Counted from the stretch's first letter, positions 33,852-42,916 are shown. The stretch is 64,000 bases of DNA from an uncultured Collinsella sp. (GCA_900541685.1 UQKM01000003.1:75975-139974), one strand, 5' to 3'. Numbers and translations are program-made. The notes: generated by a model not told the origin, from the sequence alone.

Positions 33852-33983
33852 CGCGTGCCAACGCCAGCTGGCGGCAAAACAGCCAAAAGAGCCCCGTCCC
33901 AAATTGACTGCTCGTGAAAGTCGTGTCCGCACGCATGGCTGGCGCCTAAGCGGGTACATGGCTGTAGTAACATAGCCCCTGTC

Positions 33984-33999
33984 CGCGGGCGTGCCCGCG
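33984..33999. terminator. Short GC hairpin upstream of nfu
   Basis: CGCGGGC/GCCCGCG with a 2-nt central spacer, followed by TTATTGTG. It may end the deaminase transcript or structure the nfu leader; the 22 bases after it hold the ribosome site AAAGGAG. Confidence 0.4.
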
Positions 34000-34021
34000 T
34001 TATTGTGAGAAAGGAGCCCCT

Positions 34022-34300
34022 GTGGCTGTTAACGAAGAGCTGCTTAAGAAGGTTCTTGAAGAGATTCGCCCCAACCTGCAGGCCGACGGCGGCGATATGG
34101 AGTATGTGGGCGTCGACGACGAGGGCGTCGTCAAGCTGGAGCTGCAGGGCGCCTGCGCCGGCTGCCCCATGAGCTCGCTGACCCTTTCCATGGGTATCGA
34201 GCGCATCCTGAAGGAGCACGTGCCCGGCGTTACCCGCGTTGAGCAGGTCAATGCTTCCGGCGAGGCCGAGGACCTGTACGACGAGTACGCGCCGTTCTAA
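34022..34300 (+). CDS. NifU-like iron-sulfur scaffold protein (Nfu)
   Basis: A 92-residue protein made of one NifU C-terminal domain. The CAGCPMSS motif carries the paired CxxC that bridges a cluster between two subunits, and the preceding IRPNLQADGGDMEYV is the family start. It stores or passes Fe-S clusters to target proteins. It begins with GTG after AAAGGAG. In this anaerobe the abundant Fe-S enzymes (activase, radical SAM) are possible clients. Confidence 0.9.
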   Translation: MAVNEELLKKVLEEIRPNLQADGGDMEYVGVDDEGVVKLELQGACAGCPMSSLTLSMGIERILKEHVPGVTRVEQVNASGEAEDLYDEYAPF

Positions 34301-34349
34301 GATGCGAAAGCTGCGGACGGTACGCTTCGCATAGACGTTACGCCCAAAT

Positions 34350-34385
34350 ATGCGGCTGCGAGCGTAAGGCCCGCGGCCGCATTTG
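34350..34385 (+). terminator. Terminator after nfu
   Basis: ATGCGGC.GCG pairs with CGC.GCCGCAT (34350-34360, 34372-34382), followed by TTGT. It lies 50 bases after the nfu stop and just before the lgt ribosome site. Confidence 0.6.
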
Positions 34386-34409
34386 TATGTAGGGAGCAGG
34401 GGGATCGAT

Positions 34410-35231
34410 ATGCTCAACGACCTCTACCATATGCTTGATCCCGTCGCGATCTCGGCGGGCCCCATCACCATCTACTGGTACGGCCTGGCCTACGTGGTCG
34501 GTGCTCTGCTCACGGCGGTTGTTATGTACCGCACGCAGCGTCGTTGGGGCTTCGACATTACGATTGATGACCTGACGAGCGTCGTGGTCGGCGCGGTCTT
34601 TGGCCTCATCATCGGCGCGCGCCTGTTTTACGTCGTCTTTTACGGCGATGGCTACTATTGGACCCACCCGTTCGAAATCTTTGCCACCAACGAGGGCGGC
34701 ATGAGCTTCCACGGCGGCCTGGTGGGCGGCATCTTGGGCGGCATCATCGTGTGCCGCATGTACAAGCTCGACGCCTGGACCATCGCCGACCTTGCTGTGA
34801 TCGGTGCTCCGCTGGCGCTGTGCCTGGGACGCTGCGCCAACTTCGTCAACGGTGAGCTGTGGGGTAAGCCGACCGATCTGCCCTGGGGTGTGGTCTTTGG
34901 CGGCACCGCGGGCGATATGCCGCGCCATCCCTCCCAGCTCTACGAGGCGTTTCTAGAGGGCATTGTGCTCTTTTGCATCCTGCAGGTGCTCAGTCGCAAA
35001 AAACCGCTGCTGCCCCAGGGTACGTTTATGGGCGTCTTTGTGATGGGCTACGGCATCGTTCGCTTTTTGATTGAGTTTGTGCGCGTGCCCGATGAGCAGC
35101 TGGGCTATCTGCTGGGCGGCGTCATCACCATGGGTCAGCTGCTGAGCCTGCCGCTCGTAATCGCGGGCCTGGCGCTCATCATCTTCGCCCGACACCGCAA
35201 TCGCCCCCAGCGCATCTACCTCGACGTCTAA
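34410..35231 (+). CDS. lgt: Prolipoprotein diacylglyceryl transferase
   Basis: A 273-residue enzyme with about seven spans that adds diacylglycerol to the lipobox Cys of prelipoproteins, for example the GluB protein here. Conserved parts are the N-terminal ITIYWYGLAYVVG, the MSFHGGLVGG segment with the key His, and the signature GRCANFVNGELWG. The ATG at 34410 follows AGCAGGGGG. The stop at 35231 is immediately followed by a REP-like hairpin. Confidence 0.93.
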   Translation: MLNDLYHMLDPVAISAGPITIYWYGLAYVVGALLTAVVMYRTQRRWGFDITIDDLTSVVVGAVFGLIIGARLFYVVFYGDGYYWTHPFEIFATNEGGMSFHGGLVGGILGGIIVCRMYKLDAWTIADLAVIGAPLALCLGRCANFVNGELWGKPTDLPWGVVFGGTAGDMPRHPSQLYEAFLEGIVLFCILQVLSRKKPLLPQGTFMGVFVMGYGIVRFLIEFVRVPDEQLGYLLGGVITMGQLLSLPLVIAGLALIIFARHRNRPQRIYLDV

Positions 35232-35265
35232 CCACCACAAAGGGGACAGGCACCTTTGTGGTGGT
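35231..35265. repeat. REP-like hairpin, CCACC-arm type, copy 2
   Basis: ACCACCACAAAGG pairs with its complement around GGACAGGCA, identical in arms and loop to 11959-11995. Its first base overlaps the last base of lgt, so it may act as the lgt terminator. Confidence 0.8.
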
Positions 35266-35290
35266 CTGCTGGGCAACGACGACAGAACCG

Positions 35291-35343
35291 TAACGTTTTC
35301 CCAGATAAAACCTGCCAAAATAAACCTGTCCCTTTTTGGCAGG
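35291..35343. repeat. REP-like hairpin, long-tail type, copy 2 (inverted)
   Basis: This is the reverse complement of the element at 11761-11813, including the TTTTATCTGGG-type tail, with a few differences. Here the two repeat types lie 25 bases apart. Confidence 0.75.
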
Positions 35344-35366
35344 TTTCTAGAAAGGCTCTTTGGACT

Positions 35367-37550
35367 GTGAAGGATTCCGACCTCTCCACAACGGCTGCGC
35401 GCGACGCTGCCCGCATCGTCTGGTTTAAGCGCTACCCCGCCAAGCAGACGCTCATCGCATTTCTGCTCGCGCTGTTGGCGACCACGGCGTTTTCCATCGA
35501 TCCCGCGCCGGTCTCGAGCAACGCAGTCTTGGCGATTGACCCCAAAGCCTCGGGCATGCTGTACGTGTGCTACGAGGTGCTCCTCTCGTTTGCCGGCCAT
35601 ACCGACGCGGTCATGCTGCTTGCGCTTGCCTGCCTGCTCACTCTGCCGTTTCGCTACGTATTCTTTGGCCGCGGCGATGCTTGGCGTCCTTCGGTGATCC
35701 TTCCGTCGCTGTTCTTTGCCGTCTGCATGGTGTTTGGCCGCAGCTACGACCTCACCGATTCTGCCGAGATCGTACTCGGCGACAAGGCTCGCATCATCTG
35801 CGCCTGGATAGGCGGTGCGGGCTGGATGCTCTTGGCGGTCGTTGCCTTCTACCTGGCTTTTGAGTGTCTAGATTGGCTGAGCTCTCGGCGCATTCCGTTT
35901 TCCGAAGCGCACTTTGGCCGCGTATGGCGTGTGGCTCACGCCGTACTCTCGGTCCATCCCTTTGCCGGGCCCTTCCTGGTGCTTATGGTCGCCTGGGCGC
36001 CCATGCTCATCGCTTCGCTGCCCGGCCTTTTTATGGGAGATACGGGTGCGCAGATTCGCCAGTGGTTCAACTACCCCAACGGCACGAGTGACTACCTGCG
36101 TCTGCTCAATCCCAATGTGTTGCTCAACGGACATCACCCCGTGGTGCACACGGCTATCATCGGTTCGTGCGTCCAGCTGGGGCTTTCACTGTTCAACAGT
36201 GCCAACGCAGGTCTTGCCATCTACACCTGCGCTCAGTTCGTCATTACGGCCGCCTGCATGGCCTATTCCATCTCGTCGCTGCGCAAGCTGGGCGTGAGCT
36301 TGCCGATCCGCGGCGTGATCTTGCTGTTCTTTGTGTTTATGCCCATGTTCTCCAACTACGCGGCCCTGCTTACCAAAGATGTGCTGTTTGCCGACGCGTT
36401 TTTGGTGCTGTTGGTGCAGACCGTGAAGCTCGTGGCCTGCGGCCTGCCCCGTCGCGATGCCAATGCCGAGCGTGCGGGCGAACAGAGGCCCGTACTCTTT
36501 GCGCGCCATGACTGGCTGCTGCTCGCTCTGGGTGCCATGGGTTCCACGTTTCTGCGCAACGGCGGCCTGGTGTTTCCCCTGGCGGCATGCGTAATCGCGG
36601 CGGCGTTTTGCGCATGGGACGCGCATGTGGCTCGTCGTGCAGTCAAGCAGGCCGGTGCTGCGCCTTCGGGCGCCATCTCACGTTTCCGCTGGGTGGGAGT
36701 TCTTGCGGTGCTTGGACTCTGCCTTGCCTCTAATATGTACTTCACCAAGGTCTTTATGCCGGCGCACGACATTACGCCTGGTTCCAAGCGCGAAATCCTC
36801 TCGATTCCGTTCCAGCAGACGGCTCGTTTCGTCCAAAAGCACGACGGCCTCAACTCGGGTGTCAACCCTACGGTTAAGGAGGACGGTACTATCGTGGAGG
36901 CTCCTTGCGACGGCTTGGTGACCGACGAAGAGCGTGCCGTGATCGACCGTGTGCTCAAGTACGACAATCTGGGCCGCCGCTACAACCCGGATAAGTCGGA
37001 CGCCGTCAAAAATTGCTTTAACGAGTACGCCTCGCAGGAGGACATCAAGGCCTATTTTGAGGTCTGGGCGCAGATGTTCAAAAAGGATCCCGAGTGCTAC
37101 ATCTCGGCGCTCATCAATAACTACTACGGCTACTTTTATCCGAGTGCCCGCGATGCGTGGGTCTACAGCACGGCGCGCAGTGCCGAGATTATGGCGAAGC
37201 CCGATAACCTCAAGTACTTTGACTTCCATCCGGTCGATAGCAAGGTTGTGCGCTGGTGCGACCACCTGATCAACCTGTATCGCGTGGCGGTGCAGCGCAT
37301 TCCGTTTATCTCGCTCACCATGAGCTCGGCCACCTATGTGTGGATTATGATCGCCGTGGTGGTCTATCTGCTACGTCGTCATTCATGGCGCGGTCTGGCC
37401 ATTTGGTTGCCGCTGCTGGGCGTGCTTGCCGTGTGCCTGATCGGTCCCTGCAACGGTTCGACCTATATGCGCTACCTGTATCCGGTTATCGCCTGCATGC
37501 CCTTTGCCATCGGCGCCACCATCACTCGCAGCGACCTCCTCTGGTCCTAA
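35367..37550 (+). CDS. Large multi-pass membrane protein, DUF6020/GT-C-like
   Basis: A 727-residue protein with roughly 13 to 14 spans and a large outside loop near residues 480-610. Features such as LFMGDTGAQIRQWFNYPNGT, LLNGHHPVVHTAIIGSCVQL and LLTKDVLFADAFLVLLVQ resemble the DUF6020 group of integral membrane proteins related to GT-C glycosyltransferases; the early Asp in MGDTGAQ could be catalytic. It may modify cell-wall polymers. The GTG at 35367 is taken as start with AGAAAGG eleven bases before; the open frame upstream only reads through the repeat at 35291-35343. Confidence 0.65.
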   Translation: MKDSDLSTTAARDAARIVWFKRYPAKQTLIAFLLALLATTAFSIDPAPVSSNAVLAIDPKASGMLYVCYEVLLSFAGHTDAVMLLALACLLTLPFRYVFFGRGDAWRPSVILPSLFFAVCMVFGRSYDLTDSAEIVLGDKARIICAWIGGAGWMLLAVVAFYLAFECLDWLSSRRIPFSEAHFGRVWRVAHAVLSVHPFAGPFLVLMVAWAPMLIASLPGLFMGDTGAQIRQWFNYPNGTSDYLRLLNPNVLLNGHHPVVHTAIIGSCVQLGLSLFNSANAGLAIYTCAQFVITAACMAYSISSLRKLGVSLPIRGVILLFFVFMPMFSNYAALLTKDVLFADAFLVLLVQTVKLVACGLPRRDANAERAGEQRPVLFARHDWLLLALGAMGSTFLRNGGLVFPLAACVIAAAFCAWDAHVARRAVKQAGAAPSGAISRFRWVGVLAVLGLCLASNMYFTKVFMPAHDITPGSKREILSIPFQQTARFVQKHDGLNSGVNPTVKEDGTIVEAPCDGLVTDEERAVIDRVLKYDNLGRRYNPDKSDAVKNCFNEYASQEDIKAYFEVWAQMFKKDPECYISALINNYYGYFYPSARDAWVYSTARSAEIMAKPDNLKYFDFHPVDSKVVRWCDHLINLYRVAVQRIPFISLTMSSATYVWIMIAVVVYLLRRHSWRGLAIWLPLLGVLAVCLIGPCNGSTYMRYLYPVIACMPFAIGATITRSDLLWS

Positions 37551-37585
37551 TTTGGTGCAAAGGGGACAGGTTACTTTGCACCAAA
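37551..37585. repeat. REP-like hairpin with different arms
   Basis: A perfect 12-bp stem TTTGGTGCAAAG/CTTTGCACCAAA encloses GGGACAGGTTA. It starts on the base after the stop of the membrane-protein gene. The core matches the other copies; the arms do not. Confidence 0.8.
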
Positions 37586-37715
37586 GGGTGGCATCATCAC
37601 GACGCCTTCATTTTGGGGTTTATCTCGCAGGCCAGTAGGTATATCATAACGACGTTTGTTTATATTGCCCGAGCATCTGCGCTGGGCTTTAGGTCGAAAC
37701 CGATAGGAGACACGT

Positions 37716-38522
37716 ATGTCCGGACACTCTAAGTGGGCCACAACCAAGCATCGTAAGGGCGCGCAGGACGCCAAGCGTTCCGCCCTCTTCTCCAAGCTGA
37801 GCCGCAACATCACCGTTGCTGCCCGTCTCGGCGGTGACCCGCTGCCCGAGAACAACGCCAGCCTCGCCGCTGCCGTTGCTAAGGCCAAGGCTCAGTCCAT
37901 GCCCAAGGACAAGATCAAGTCCGCTATCGACAAGGCCTTTGGTTCGGGTGCCGATGCCGCCGTCTACGAGAACATCGTGTACGAGGGCTATGGTCCCGCC
38001 GGTGTCGCCGTCTATGTTGACTGCCTGACCGACAACCGCAACCGTACTGCCGCCGATGTCCGTTCCGCCTTCTCCCACGCTGGTGGCAACCTGGGCACCT
38101 CCGGCTCCGTCGCCTTCCAGTTTGAGCGCAAGGGCCAGATCGTCGTCGCCAAGGAGATCCTGGACGAGAACGCCAAGAAGGAGACCATGATCGCCAACGG
38201 TGCTGCCGGTGACGAGGATGAGTTCATGATGGCAATCGCCGAGGCCGGTGGCGAGGACTACGAGGACGCCGGCGAGGAGTGGATCGTCTGGACCGCCGCT
38301 AACGAGGTCATGGCTGTCTCCAAGGCGCTCGAGGAGCAGGGCGTCCAGGTCAAGGGCTCCGAGACCACCATGGTCCCGACCACCCCGACCGAGGTTTCCG
38401 GTGCCGACGCCAAGAAGGTTCAGCGCCTCATCGACCGTCTCGAGGAGCTCGACGACGTCCAGGACGTCTACAGCACCATGGACATGACCGACGAGGTCAT
38501 CGCTGCCCTCGAGGAGGAGTAG
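37716..38522 (+). CDS. YebC/PmpR family DNA-binding or translation-associated protein
   Basis: A 268-residue cytosolic protein starting MSGHSKWATTKHRKGAQDAKR, the unmistakable YebC N-terminus. Also typical are YEGYGPAGVAVYVDCLTDNRNRTAADVR and GGNLGTSGSVAFQF. The family acts as transcriptional regulators and some members help ribosomes through difficult sequences. An acidic stretch near 155-185 is longer than in many relatives. AGGAGA precedes the ATG. Followed by a clear terminator. Confidence 0.92.
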   Translation: MSGHSKWATTKHRKGAQDAKRSALFSKLSRNITVAARLGGDPLPENNASLAAAVAKAKAQSMPKDKIKSAIDKAFGSGADAAVYENIVYEGYGPAGVAVYVDCLTDNRNRTAADVRSAFSHAGGNLGTSGSVAFQFERKGQIVVAKEILDENAKKETMIANGAAGDEDEFMMAIAEAGGEDYEDAGEEWIVWTAANEVMAVSKALEEQGVQVKGSETTMVPTTPTEVSGADAKKVQRLIDRLEELDDVQDVYSTMDMTDEVIAALEEE

Positions 38523-38591
38523 CGCCTGCACGGGTTAAGCCGTGCATATCTGGGCATAATGAAGCGAGCATGCAAGCCTCGTGGAATAGAT

Positions 38592-38635
38592 GAGCCGGAT
38601 CCGCGTGCGTATGGCACCGGACCCGGCTCTTTTAT
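38592..38635 (+). terminator. Terminator of yebC
   Basis: GAGCCGG..CCG..GTGC pairs with GGCAC.CGG.CCGGCTC (38592-38629), followed by TTTTAT. Confidence 0.75.
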
Positions 38636-38688
38636 AATGATGCGAATCGTTTTGCATTCTGTGGATCGAGATTTGAAGGGAGCGCCGC

Positions 38689-39234
38689 ATGCGCGTGCTC
38701 AAACGAGCCCTAGCGATCGTATATCTTGCCGCCGCCGTCGTGGCGCTGGGCACGTTGGTCTGCCAGTTTTGGGGGCCATATACCTACCGCTTTATGCTGC
38801 TGATGCGTGACCCTATGCCGCGCATTGTCGTTACGGTGTGCGCCGGTGTCGTGGCGCTCGGCGTGCTGGCGGTCTTCTTCCGCCTGATGTTTGCTCGCCG
38901 CGAGCCGTCCTGCGTGCATCCGGCAGGGGAGCGCAATATCGAGGTCACGCTCGCGGCTCTCTCCTCGTGTGCCCGCGCTGCTGCCGAACGCGATGACCGC
39001 GTGATGGTCGAGCATATCGAGGCGCGTGTTCAGGGTTCCGACGAATCGCACGTTCGTTTTAAGGTCGAAGCCATCGCGCTCGATGATAAAGACGTTGCTT
39101 CCCTTGCCACTGCGATGCAGCAGCGTATCGAGCGGGCCTGCGACACCATGCTCGGTACGCCGGGCACGACTGCGCGCGTTCGCTTTTTGCCGTCCAAGAC
39201 TACCGTCCAGACCGTGGAGGTTTCCGGTGAGTGA
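38689..39234 (+). CDS. amaP: AmaP-like alkaline shock membrane anchor protein
   Basis: A 181-residue protein with two N-terminal spans (about 7-28 and 43-66) and a cytosolic domain of the Asp23/AmaP type. AmaP proteins anchor Asp23 to the membrane. GGGAGCG precedes the ATG at 38689. The stop overlaps the start of the DUF2273 gene by 8 bases, and asp23 follows that, which is the standard operon order. The sequence itself is only weakly diagnostic; the context carries the call. Confidence 0.75.
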   Translation: MRVLKRALAIVYLAAAVVALGTLVCQFWGPYTYRFMLLMRDPMPRIVVTVCAGVVALGVLAVFFRLMFARREPSCVHPAGERNIEVTLAALSSCARAAAERDDRVMVEHIEARVQGSDESHVRFKVEAIALDDKDVASLATAMQQRIERACDTMLGTPGTTARVRFLPSKTTVQTVEVSGE

Positions 39235-39604
39235 TACCAACCAAGACAAGACCGCCCGCACGCCGCGCCTGACGATCGATCAGAACGCTACGCCGGCAGG
39301 CGAGTCCGCCGACACCAAGCCCGAGGCCGGCGAGCAGCACGACAGCGCCGCCAACGACTTTGACGAGGCCATGGGTCTCATCAAAGGTACGGGCGCTGCT
39401 ATCTGGAGCTACGCCGTGCGCCACCCCAACACTACGCTCGGCGCCGTGGCAGGCTTTATCCTCGCCGTGCTGGTACTTACGTTGGGCCTGTGGGACACGC
39501 TCGTCATCGCATTCTTTGTGCTTATCGGTGCCGTGATCGGCCAGATTCGCGACGGCGAGAACGGTATCGTCAACTTCTTCGGCCGTCTGTTTAGCGGCCG
39601 CTAA
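39227..39604 (+). CDS. DUF2273 small membrane protein
   Basis: A 125-residue protein. The first 55 residues are polar and acidic; two close hydrophobic spans follow (about 72-104), ending GQIRDGENGIVNFFGRLFSGR. DUF2273 proteins accompany Asp23 and AmaP in envelope-stress operons. It starts with GTG at 39227, six bases after GTGGAGG, inside the end of amaP. The longer frame from 39026 lies antisense to nothing but overlaps amaP and is discounted. The polar N-terminal extension is longer than usual. Confidence 0.8.
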   Translation: MSDTNQDKTARTPRLTIDQNATPAGESADTKPEAGEQHDSAANDFDEAMGLIKGTGAAIWSYAVRHPNTTLGAVAGFILAVLVLTLGLWDTLVIAFFVLIGAVIGQIRDGENGIVNFFGRLFSGR

Positions 39605-39649
39605 ATATGTATTCGACTGTCGCATCCGCGGCAGGCATAAGGAGGAACC

Positions 39650-40174
39650 ATGGCTTTTAACACGAAGGTCGATGTGGCCGATACCGAGCTCGAAGCGAAT
39701 GAGGCCGTCGTCGATACCGGAGACGTGACGCTCGAGGACGAGGCGCTCGTCGAGGCCGAGTCCGATGCGGACGAGGACAACGAGGAGATGGACGAGGAGG
39801 CGGACGAGTCCGAGGACTCGCTGACCTATTCCAACGGCGTGATCGAGAAGATCGTCGCCATGGCCACCCGCGAGGTGCCGCACGTTCTGGGCATGAAGGG
39901 CAACCTCATGCACTTTGTGCAGGAGCAGTTTGGTGCCGAGAACCTGACCAAGGGCGTGACGGTCGAGGTCACCGACGACAACCGCGTGGTCGTCAACATC
40001 TCGGTCATCATCGAGTACGGCGCCTATGCGCCTGCGATCTTTGACGACGTTAAGGCGCGTGTCACCGAGCGTCTGGCCGCGATGACCGGCCTTGAGGTGG
40101 CGGGCGTCAACCTGCGCATCGAGGATGTCATCACCCCCGAGGAGTACGAGCACCGCACCAGCCAGCACGAGTAA
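39650..40174 (+). CDS. Asp23/Gls24 family envelope stress protein
   Basis: A 174-residue cytosolic protein. A 55-residue acidic leader (EAESDADEDNEEMDEE) precedes the Asp23 domain, seen in ITVSNGVIEKI-like YSNGVIEKIVAMATREVPHV and the core VEVTDDNRVVVNISVIIEYGAYAPAIFDDVKARV. In staphylococci Asp23 sits under the membrane and counters cell-wall stress. AAGGAGGAACC precedes the start. Third gene of the trio; a REP-like hairpin and terminator follow directly. Confidence 0.92.
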   Translation: MAFNTKVDVADTELEANEAVVDTGDVTLEDEALVEAESDADEDNEEMDEEADESEDSLTYSNGVIEKIVAMATREVPHVLGMKGNLMHFVQEQFGAENLTKGVTVEVTDDNRVVVNISVIIEYGAYAPAIFDDVKARVTERLAAMTGLEVAGVNLRIEDVITPEEYEHRTSQHE

Positions 40175-40226
40175 CCTACCAAAAAGGGACAGGTTTGTTT
40201 TGGCAGGTTTTATCTGCGTAAACGTC
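40175..40226. repeat. REP-like hairpin, long-tail type, copy 3
   Basis: CCTACCAAAA...TTTTGGCAGG with the GGGACAGG loop and the TTTTATCTG tail, directly after the asp23 stop. It differs from copy 1 at only a few positions (A to G in the loop; GGC to CGT in the tail). Confidence 0.75.
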
Positions 40227-40267
40227 AAACGGCCGGTCGCGCATGCAAAAGCGCGGCCGGCCGTTTT
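40227..40267 (+). terminator. Terminator of the Asp23 operon
   Basis: A 16-bp stem with one mismatch, AAACGGCCGG.CGCGC and complement (40227-40242, 40251-40266), ending in TTTT. It abuts the REP-like copy. Confidence 0.8.
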
Positions 40268-40381
40268 CTATATGCCCTCGATGCGGTCATACCGCTCGTC
40301 TAACTAAGGGTTGCAATCTTCGCGTTCCGCGTTACCCTAATGGGCGCATTGTTTCCAAATTGTTAACGAGGGGTTGCCGTA

Positions 40382-41404
40382 ATGGCCGACGAACACGAGA
40401 CCGAAAGCAAGGCATGGGCGATTGAAGCCGCTGCGGCAGAGGCGGCGTCGCGTGCCGCCGAGGAGGTACATCGTCCTCCGGTGGTGCCGATGGAGCGCGT
40501 TGTCGGTCGCGAGGATATCGAACGTGGCGAGCGCGCCGGCCGCAAGCGCAGCCAGGAGCCAGGCTTTCCGCGCTTTTTTGCCGAGCTCAATCTGGGCCTG
40601 ATTCTCACGGCGTTCGCCATCGTGGCCTTTAAAACCCCCAATCACTTTGCCTTCGGCGGCACCTCGGGCGTGTCGGTCATTCTTTCCACGCTGTTCCCGA
40701 CCCTGCCCGTCGGCGTCTTTATGTGGATTATCAACGCGGTCCTGGTCGTTCTGGGCTTTATCTTTTTGGAGCGCAAGGCGATTCTGTGGAGCGTCTTCGC
40801 TTCGTTTGCGCTTTCGGCCTACGTCTCGCTGTTTGAGCTCTTCATTCCGACGGATGTTTCGATGACGGGTGATATGTGGCTCGACCTGTGCTTTGCCGTC
40901 ATCTTGCCGGCGCTCGGCAGCGCTATTGTCTTTGATATCGGCGCCTCGACGGGTGGCACGGACATTCTTGCCATGATCCTCAAACGCCGCACCACGCTCG
41001 AGATTGGCCGCGCGCTGCTGCTGGTCGATATCGGCATCGTAACCATCGCGGCTTTCCTGTATGGCCCGCGCGTTGGCCTGTACTGCGTGCTTGGCCTGTT
41101 TGCCAAGACGCTCGTGGTCGATAAGGCTATCGAGAGCATTCACCTTCGTAAGGTCTGCACGATCATTTGCGCCGAACCGCGAAAAGTCGAGGAGTTTATT
41201 GTCAAGCATCTCAACCGCACGGCAACGATCAGCCGTGGCTACGGCGCCTTCTCGGGCAAGTGCGTCACGGTGATTATGAGCGTGCTGAGCCGTCGCGAGG
41301 CAGTGCAGCTGCGCCGCTATACCCGCGAGATTGACCCTGGCGCCTTCATCACCATCGTCGATAGCTCCGAAATCGTCGGCAAGGGCTTCCGCGGCACGAA
41401 CTAG
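40382..41404 (+). CDS. YitT family membrane protein
   Basis: A 340-residue protein. An unusual 60-residue charged, Ala/Glu/Arg-rich leader precedes the five-span YitT core (NHFAFGGTSGVSVIL, STGGTDILAMIL) and a C-terminal DUF2179 domain (CTIICAEPRKVEEFIVKHLNR..., GAFITIVDSSEIVGKGF). The family is widespread in Gram-positives and has no proven function. The ATG at 40382 follows AACGAGGGG. Stands alone after a terminator. Confidence 0.85.
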   Translation: MADEHETESKAWAIEAAAAEAASRAAEEVHRPPVVPMERVVGREDIERGERAGRKRSQEPGFPRFFAELNLGLILTAFAIVAFKTPNHFAFGGTSGVSVILSTLFPTLPVGVFMWIINAVLVVLGFIFLERKAILWSVFASFALSAYVSLFELFIPTDVSMTGDMWLDLCFAVILPALGSAIVFDIGASTGGTDILAMILKRRTTLEIGRALLLVDIGIVTIAAFLYGPRVGLYCVLGLFAKTLVVDKAIESIHLRKVCTIICAEPRKVEEFIVKHLNRTATISRGYGAFSGKCVTVIMSVLSRREAVQLRRYTREIDPGAFITIVDSSEIVGKGFRGTN

Positions 41405-41554
41405 CCCTGGTGCGCGCTTCGAATCATTGAATAAAGCCACCTGCGTTGCAAATCGGCCATCTTGGAGTATTTGTCCCCACATTGGGCGATAATGTTGCCA
41501 AAGACATCGTTTGCGATCCAGGTGATTCGCTCTAGATACGAAGGGATGATTTCG

Positions 41555-42916
41555 ATGTTCTGTTCGCAGTGTGGCGCCCCCATGGGCGATAACGACAAGT
41601 TCTGTGGCGCGTGCGGCGCTCCTAATGCCGGTGCTGCAACCCCTGCTCCTCAGGGGCAGTCTCAGCCTCAGCAGTTTGTTCCTCAGCCTAACGTGAACGT
41701 GCCCAAGGGCTGTGTAGCTCAGGCGTTTGAAGACATGACCAAGACGCCGGGCGTGCTGCAGCGCGTGTGCCAGATTGCCTTTTTGCCGGCGCTCATCTGT
41801 GTCGTGTCGGTGCTCGTGCTCTTCATTCCCGTTATCGGCGGTATCGCGGCTGCCTTCGGCTTTTTGGCTGCCTGTGTGGCAAGCGCGTGCGGTTCTGGCT
41901 TTGGCATCGAATGGGGTCGCGACCTGTCGCTCAAGGTCGATGACGGCATGGATCGTCCGTTGATGCGTTCCACGTCGTTTGGCCTTGGCGTCTTTTCGGG
42001 CGTTATTTCGAGCGTGCTCAAGGTTATCGCGGCTATTCCCGTTATTGGTGTAGCGCTTTCGCTGGTGGAGAGCGTGGTAATTGGTGCCGCGGGTGCGTAC
42101 TCTTATTACGGCTCCTATGCGCTTGAGGCCGCTCTATTTGGCTCGCTGGGCCTGTTTGTTCTGGCTATGATTGCCACGGCGGTCCTGGGTGTCTTCTTTA
42201 CTATGTTCGCCGACATCGCCGTGATGCACTTTGCGGTGACCGGTCGCGTCGAGAGCGCGTTTTCGCTCGATAAGGTCTGGGCGGCCTTTAAGAACAATAA
42301 GACCAAGCTGTTCTGCGCATCGTTCCTTCCCGAGTTTTTGACGGGTCTGGTCGCCAACGTTATCACATGGATCCTGACGCTCGTCTTTGGCACCATTGCC
42401 TCTGTCGGTATGTATAGCTACTACTACCGTCCTACGGCTATTGAGGCGCTTGTTACCGGCGGTGGCATTACGCTCGTATTGTTCTTGGTGCTGACGGCGT
42501 TTGTCACGGTATTCCTTACGGTCTTTGGCAACATGCTCAAGCATCGTGCCGTTGGCTATTGGGTGGCGCGCTACGCAAGCGAGTGGGCCGACGAGGACAA
42601 GGACGACGTCCTGACCTTTGTGCTGCCGTTTGAGAAGAAGTCTGCTCCTTCGGGTTACAGCGCTCCGGATGCTTCGCCGGCACCTGCGCCCGAGCCCGAG
42701 CCCGCGCCCGAGTCTGCGCCTGAGCCTGCACCCGAGCCGGCGCCTGTGCCTGAGCCGGCACCCGCACCTGCGCCTGCAACGTCGCCCGCGCCGAGTTCTG
42801 CTCCCGAGCAGGAGTGCCCGCCTGTTGGCGAACCTGCTGAGCAGACTGCGCCGGCGTTGGGCGATAAGGGCGATCAGGCAGCGACCGATCAGCCCGAAGA
42901 AGACCAGGCCGAATAG
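41555..42916 (+). CDS. Zinc-ribbon membrane protein, DUF4013-like
   Basis: A 453-residue protein. It opens with a zinc ribbon (MFCSQCGAP...FCGACGAP, two CxxC pairs), then a Pro/Gln linker and about eight spans of the DUF4013 type (LALP-like blocks with long Gly/Ala/Val runs). It ends in a cytosolic Pro-Ala-Glu repeat of some 60 residues. The start at 41555 follows AAGGGATGA; earlier Met codons at 41546 and upstream lack a better site. A second zinc-ribbon protein follows 169 bases later. Function unknown; the pair look like membrane sensors or assembly factors. Confidence 0.7.
   Translation: MFCSQCGAPMGDNDKFCGACGAPNAGAATPAPQGQSQPQQFVPQPNVNVPKGCVAQAFEDMTKTPGVLQRVCQIAFLPALICVVSVLVLFIPVIGGIAAAFGFLAACVASACGSGFGIEWGRDLSLKVDDGMDRPLMRSTSFGLGVFSGVISSVLKVIAAIPVIGVALSLVESVVIGAAGAYSYYGSYALEAALFGSLGLFVLAMIATAVLGVFFTMFADIAVMHFAVTGRVESAFSLDKVWAAFKNNKTKLFCASFLPEFLTGLVANVITWILTLVFGTIASVGMYSYYYRPTAIEALVTGGGITLVLFLVLTAFVTVFLTVFGNMLKHRAVGYWVARYASEWADEDKDDVLTFVLPFEKKSAPSGYSAPDASPAPAPEPEPAPESAPEPAPEPAPVPEPAPAPAPATSPAPSSAPEQECPPVGEPAEQTAPALGDKGDQAATDQPEEDQAE

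Noticed and set aside
41401..41598. 65-residue minus-strand frame before the zinc-ribbon gene
   Set aside because: No ribosome site, overlaps the zinc-ribbon coding start antisense, and no family recognised.
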